Of a stretch of 7,078 nt of DNA, positions 5,579-7,078 are shown piece after piece (the stretch's first letter is position 1; every line of letters starts with the position of its first letter). The position numbers were made by a program, and so were the translations under genes. The stretch comes from Proteobacteria bacterium ST_bin16. Lineage in GTDB: Bacteria > Pseudomonadota > Gammaproteobacteria > Burkholderiales > Nitrosomonadaceae. The stretch is from assembly GCA_002083595.1 (NCBI GenBank), contig MSXT01000081.1, positions 942 to 8,019 of the forward strand, given 5' to 3'. The notes below the pieces were generated by a model, which saw nothing but the letters and a program-made list of their open reading frames with translations, did no database searches and had not been told where the DNA came from.

Positions 5579-6994
5579 TTACATTTTCCGTGACAACCAT
5601 GCCTTGGTTTTTTGAATTGCTGCCTGCACTTGCTCCGGGGCGGTGCCACCAGTGTGATTCCGGCTATTCATGGAACCTTCCAGTGTCAATACGGCGAAAA
5701 TATCGGATTCAATCTGTATCGAGAATTGTTGTAATTCACTCAACCCAAGCTTACTCAAATCGCAGCCTTTTTGTTCCGCATACTGCACCGCTTTGGCGAC
5801 GATTTCATGGGCATCGCGAAAGGGAATACTTTTTTTGACCAAATAATCGGCCAGATCCGTGGCAGTGGCATAACCGCGCAGTGCCGATGCGCGCATAGTC
5901 TCTTGATTGACTCGGACACCGCCCAGCATGTCGGCGTAAATCCGCAGTGTATCCGCCAGCGTGTCTACGGTATCGAACAGCGGTTCTTTGTCTTCCTGAT
6001 TATCCTTGTTGTAAGCCAGCGGTTGCGCTTTCATCAGCGTCAGCAATGCCACCAGATGTCCGTTGACGCGCCCGGTTTTGCCACGCACCAGTTCCGGCAC
6101 GTCGGGATTCTTTTTCTGCGGCATGATGGAAGAACCGGTGCAGAAGCGGTCGGCCAATTGAATAAAACCGAATGCCGGATTCATCCATAAAATGAATTCT
6201 TCCGACATACGCGACAAATGCGTCATGATGAGCGCCGCGCAAGCGCTGAATTCGATCGCAAAATCGCGGTCGGAAACGGCATCCAGTGAGTTTTGGCAAA
6301 CAGCCTCAAAATCGAGCAATTGTGCAACCCGCTCACGATTGATCGGATAACTCGTGCCCGCCAGCGCGGCGGCGCCGAGTGGCAGCTGATTCACCCGTTT
6401 ACGGCAATCGGTCAAACGTTCAATGTCACGTTTCAGCATTTCAAAATACGCCATCAGGTGATGGCCGAACGACACCGGCTGTGCCACTTGCAGATGGGTA
6501 AAACCGGGCATGATCGTGTGGATATGCTGTTCTGCCAGACTGAGCAATGCTTGTTGCATGGCTTTGATCAAATCGACTATTTCGTCGATCGCGGCACGTA
6601 AGAACAAGCGGATGTCCGTCGCCACCTGATCGTTACGCGAACGGCCGGTGTGCAACCGTTTTCCGGCATCGCCAACCAGGGCTGTCAGGCGTTTTTCAAT
6701 ATTCAAGTGAACATCTTCCAGTTCCTGCAACCAGACAAACTGGTGATTGCGGATCTCATCACGGATTTGCTGCATGCCTTGCTGAATAGCGGTTAAATCC
6801 ACAATGCTGATAATGCCCTGTTCCGCCAGCATCTGCGCGTGCGCCAACGATCCCTGGATATCGTATTCCGCCAAGCGTTGGTCAAAACTCACGGAAGCGG
6901 TATAACGTTCCACCAGCGCTGAAACCGGTTCATTGAAACGGCCCGACCAGGTTTTTTTATTGACATCTTGTTGCAATGCAGGGTCATTATTCAT
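5579..6994 (-). CDS. argH: Argininosuccinate lyase
   Basis: A 471-residue enzyme (E. coli 457) that splits argininosuccinate into arginine and fumarate, the last step of arginine synthesis. It acts as a cytoplasmic homotetramer of the fumarase/aspartase superfamily. Visible motifs are WSGRF (16-20), HTGRSRNDQV (115-124), GFTHLQVAQP (164-173) with the catalytic histidine H167, and the superfamily signature GSSIMPQKKNP (287-297), whose serine lies on the flexible catalytic loop. The C-terminal NHTGGTAPEQV is also typical. The slightly long N-terminus precedes the usual start of homology (KKTWSGRF). The ATG at 6992-6994 is favoured by AAGAG (7002-7006) 7 nt upstream. It is the first gene of the visible minus-strand run and sits behind a good promoter candidate. 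No ArgR-like operator is evident in the 84 nt available upstream. Confidence 0.98.
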   Translation of the reverse strand: MNNDPALQQDVNKKTWSGRFNEPVSALVERYTASVSFDQRLAEYDIQGSLAHAQMLAEQGIISIVDLTAIQQGMQQIRDEIRNHQFVWLQELEDVHLNIEKRLTALVGDAGKRLHTGRSRNDQVATDIRLFLRAAIDEIVDLIKAMQQALLSLAEQHIHTIMPGFTHLQVAQPVSFGHHLMAYFEMLKRDIERLTDCRKRVNQLPLGAAALAGTSYPINRERVAQLLDFEAVCQNSLDAVSDRDFAIEFSACAALIMTHLSRMSEEFILWMNPAFGFIQLADRFCTGSSIMPQKKNPDVPELVRGKTGRVNGHLVALLTLMKAQPLAYNKDNQEDKEPLFDTVDTLADTLRIYADMLGGVRVNQETMRASALRGYATATDLADYLVKKSIPFRDAHEIVAKAVQYAEQKGCDLSKLGLSELQQFSIQIESDIFAVLTLEGSMNSRNHTGGTAPEQVQAAIQKTKAWLSRKM

Positions 6995-7044
6995 TACGTG
7001 GCTCTTTATTCCTTTGTTTTCTGATCAAAACATTAATAGGCGGC

Positions 7045-7074
7045 ATTATAAAACATAAGGCTCTAGACTATCAG
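7045..7074 (-). promoter_or_regulatory. Candidate sigma70 promoter for argH and the kinase gene
   Basis: On the minus strand CTGATA (7074-7069, four of six matches to TTGACA) is followed after 18 nt by a perfect TATAAT (7050-7045). The implied start near 7038 leaves a leader of about 43 nt before the argH ATG. It is the best sigma70 match seen in the window. Confidence 0.6.
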
Positions 7075-7078
7075 AGGT

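Noticed and set aside
5771..6190. 139-codon open frame on the plus strand antisense to argH
   Set aside because: Fully opposite conserved argH coding sequence, with unrecognisable product. It is a shadow frame.
7007..7014. AAGGA as the Shine-Dalgarno of argH
   Set aside because: It lies about 15 nt from the ATG, too far. AAGAG at 7002-7006 has normal spacing.
1..7078. Mobile elements, CRISPR arrays, tRNA or rRNA genes, phage or defence genes
   Set aside because: Nearly all of the sequence is occupied by six conserved core genes. No long or spaced repeats, transposase motifs or tRNA-like folds were seen in the gaps.

Overview
The window holds six complete genes, all on the minus strand and all recognisable housekeeping or core-physiology genes. 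In transcription order, from right to left, they are argH, a fructosamine/ketosamine kinase, pyrG, eno, ftsB and htpX. The clustering pyrG-eno-ftsB, the protein sequences and the moderate base composition fit a betaproteobacterium. I lean towards a Nitrosomonas-type organism (Nitrosomonadales), but that is a judgement from sequence feel and no search was run.

Right part (about 7078 to 4607): a sigma70-like promoter (CTGATA, 18 nt, TATAAT) lies just upstream of argH, the last enzyme of arginine synthesis. Only 3 nt after the argH stop begins a FN3K-family kinase, which should remove or remodel sugar adducts on protein amines. An 84-nt gap follows. It contains a possible 18-codon leader ORF whose TGA overlaps the pyrG start as ATGA, and pyrG itself has no visible Shine-Dalgarno.

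Middle part (4606 to 1238): pyrG (CTP synthase), a 100-nt gap with a possible weak promoter and a 9-bp direct repeat, eno (enolase), then ftsB (divisome protein), which starts inside the eno stop codon (TAATG). In several beta- and gammaproteobacteria kdsA sits between pyrG and eno and ispD follows ftsB. Both are absent from those positions here.

Left part (1237 to 1): a 182-nt gap with an inverted repeat and a convincing candidate heat-shock (sigma32) promoter in front of htpX, a membrane zinc protease of protein quality control. After htpX comes a 13-bp perfect-stem terminator flanked by T-rich sequence on both strands, so it can serve two converging genes. The first 69 nt may be the 3' end of such a converging plus-strand gene, which I cannot identify.

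I see no mobile element, CRISPR array, RNA gene or novel multi-gene system. The points that merit a second look are small: the htpX promoter, the pyrG leader ORF, and a cysteine in the P-loop of the FN3K-like kinase.
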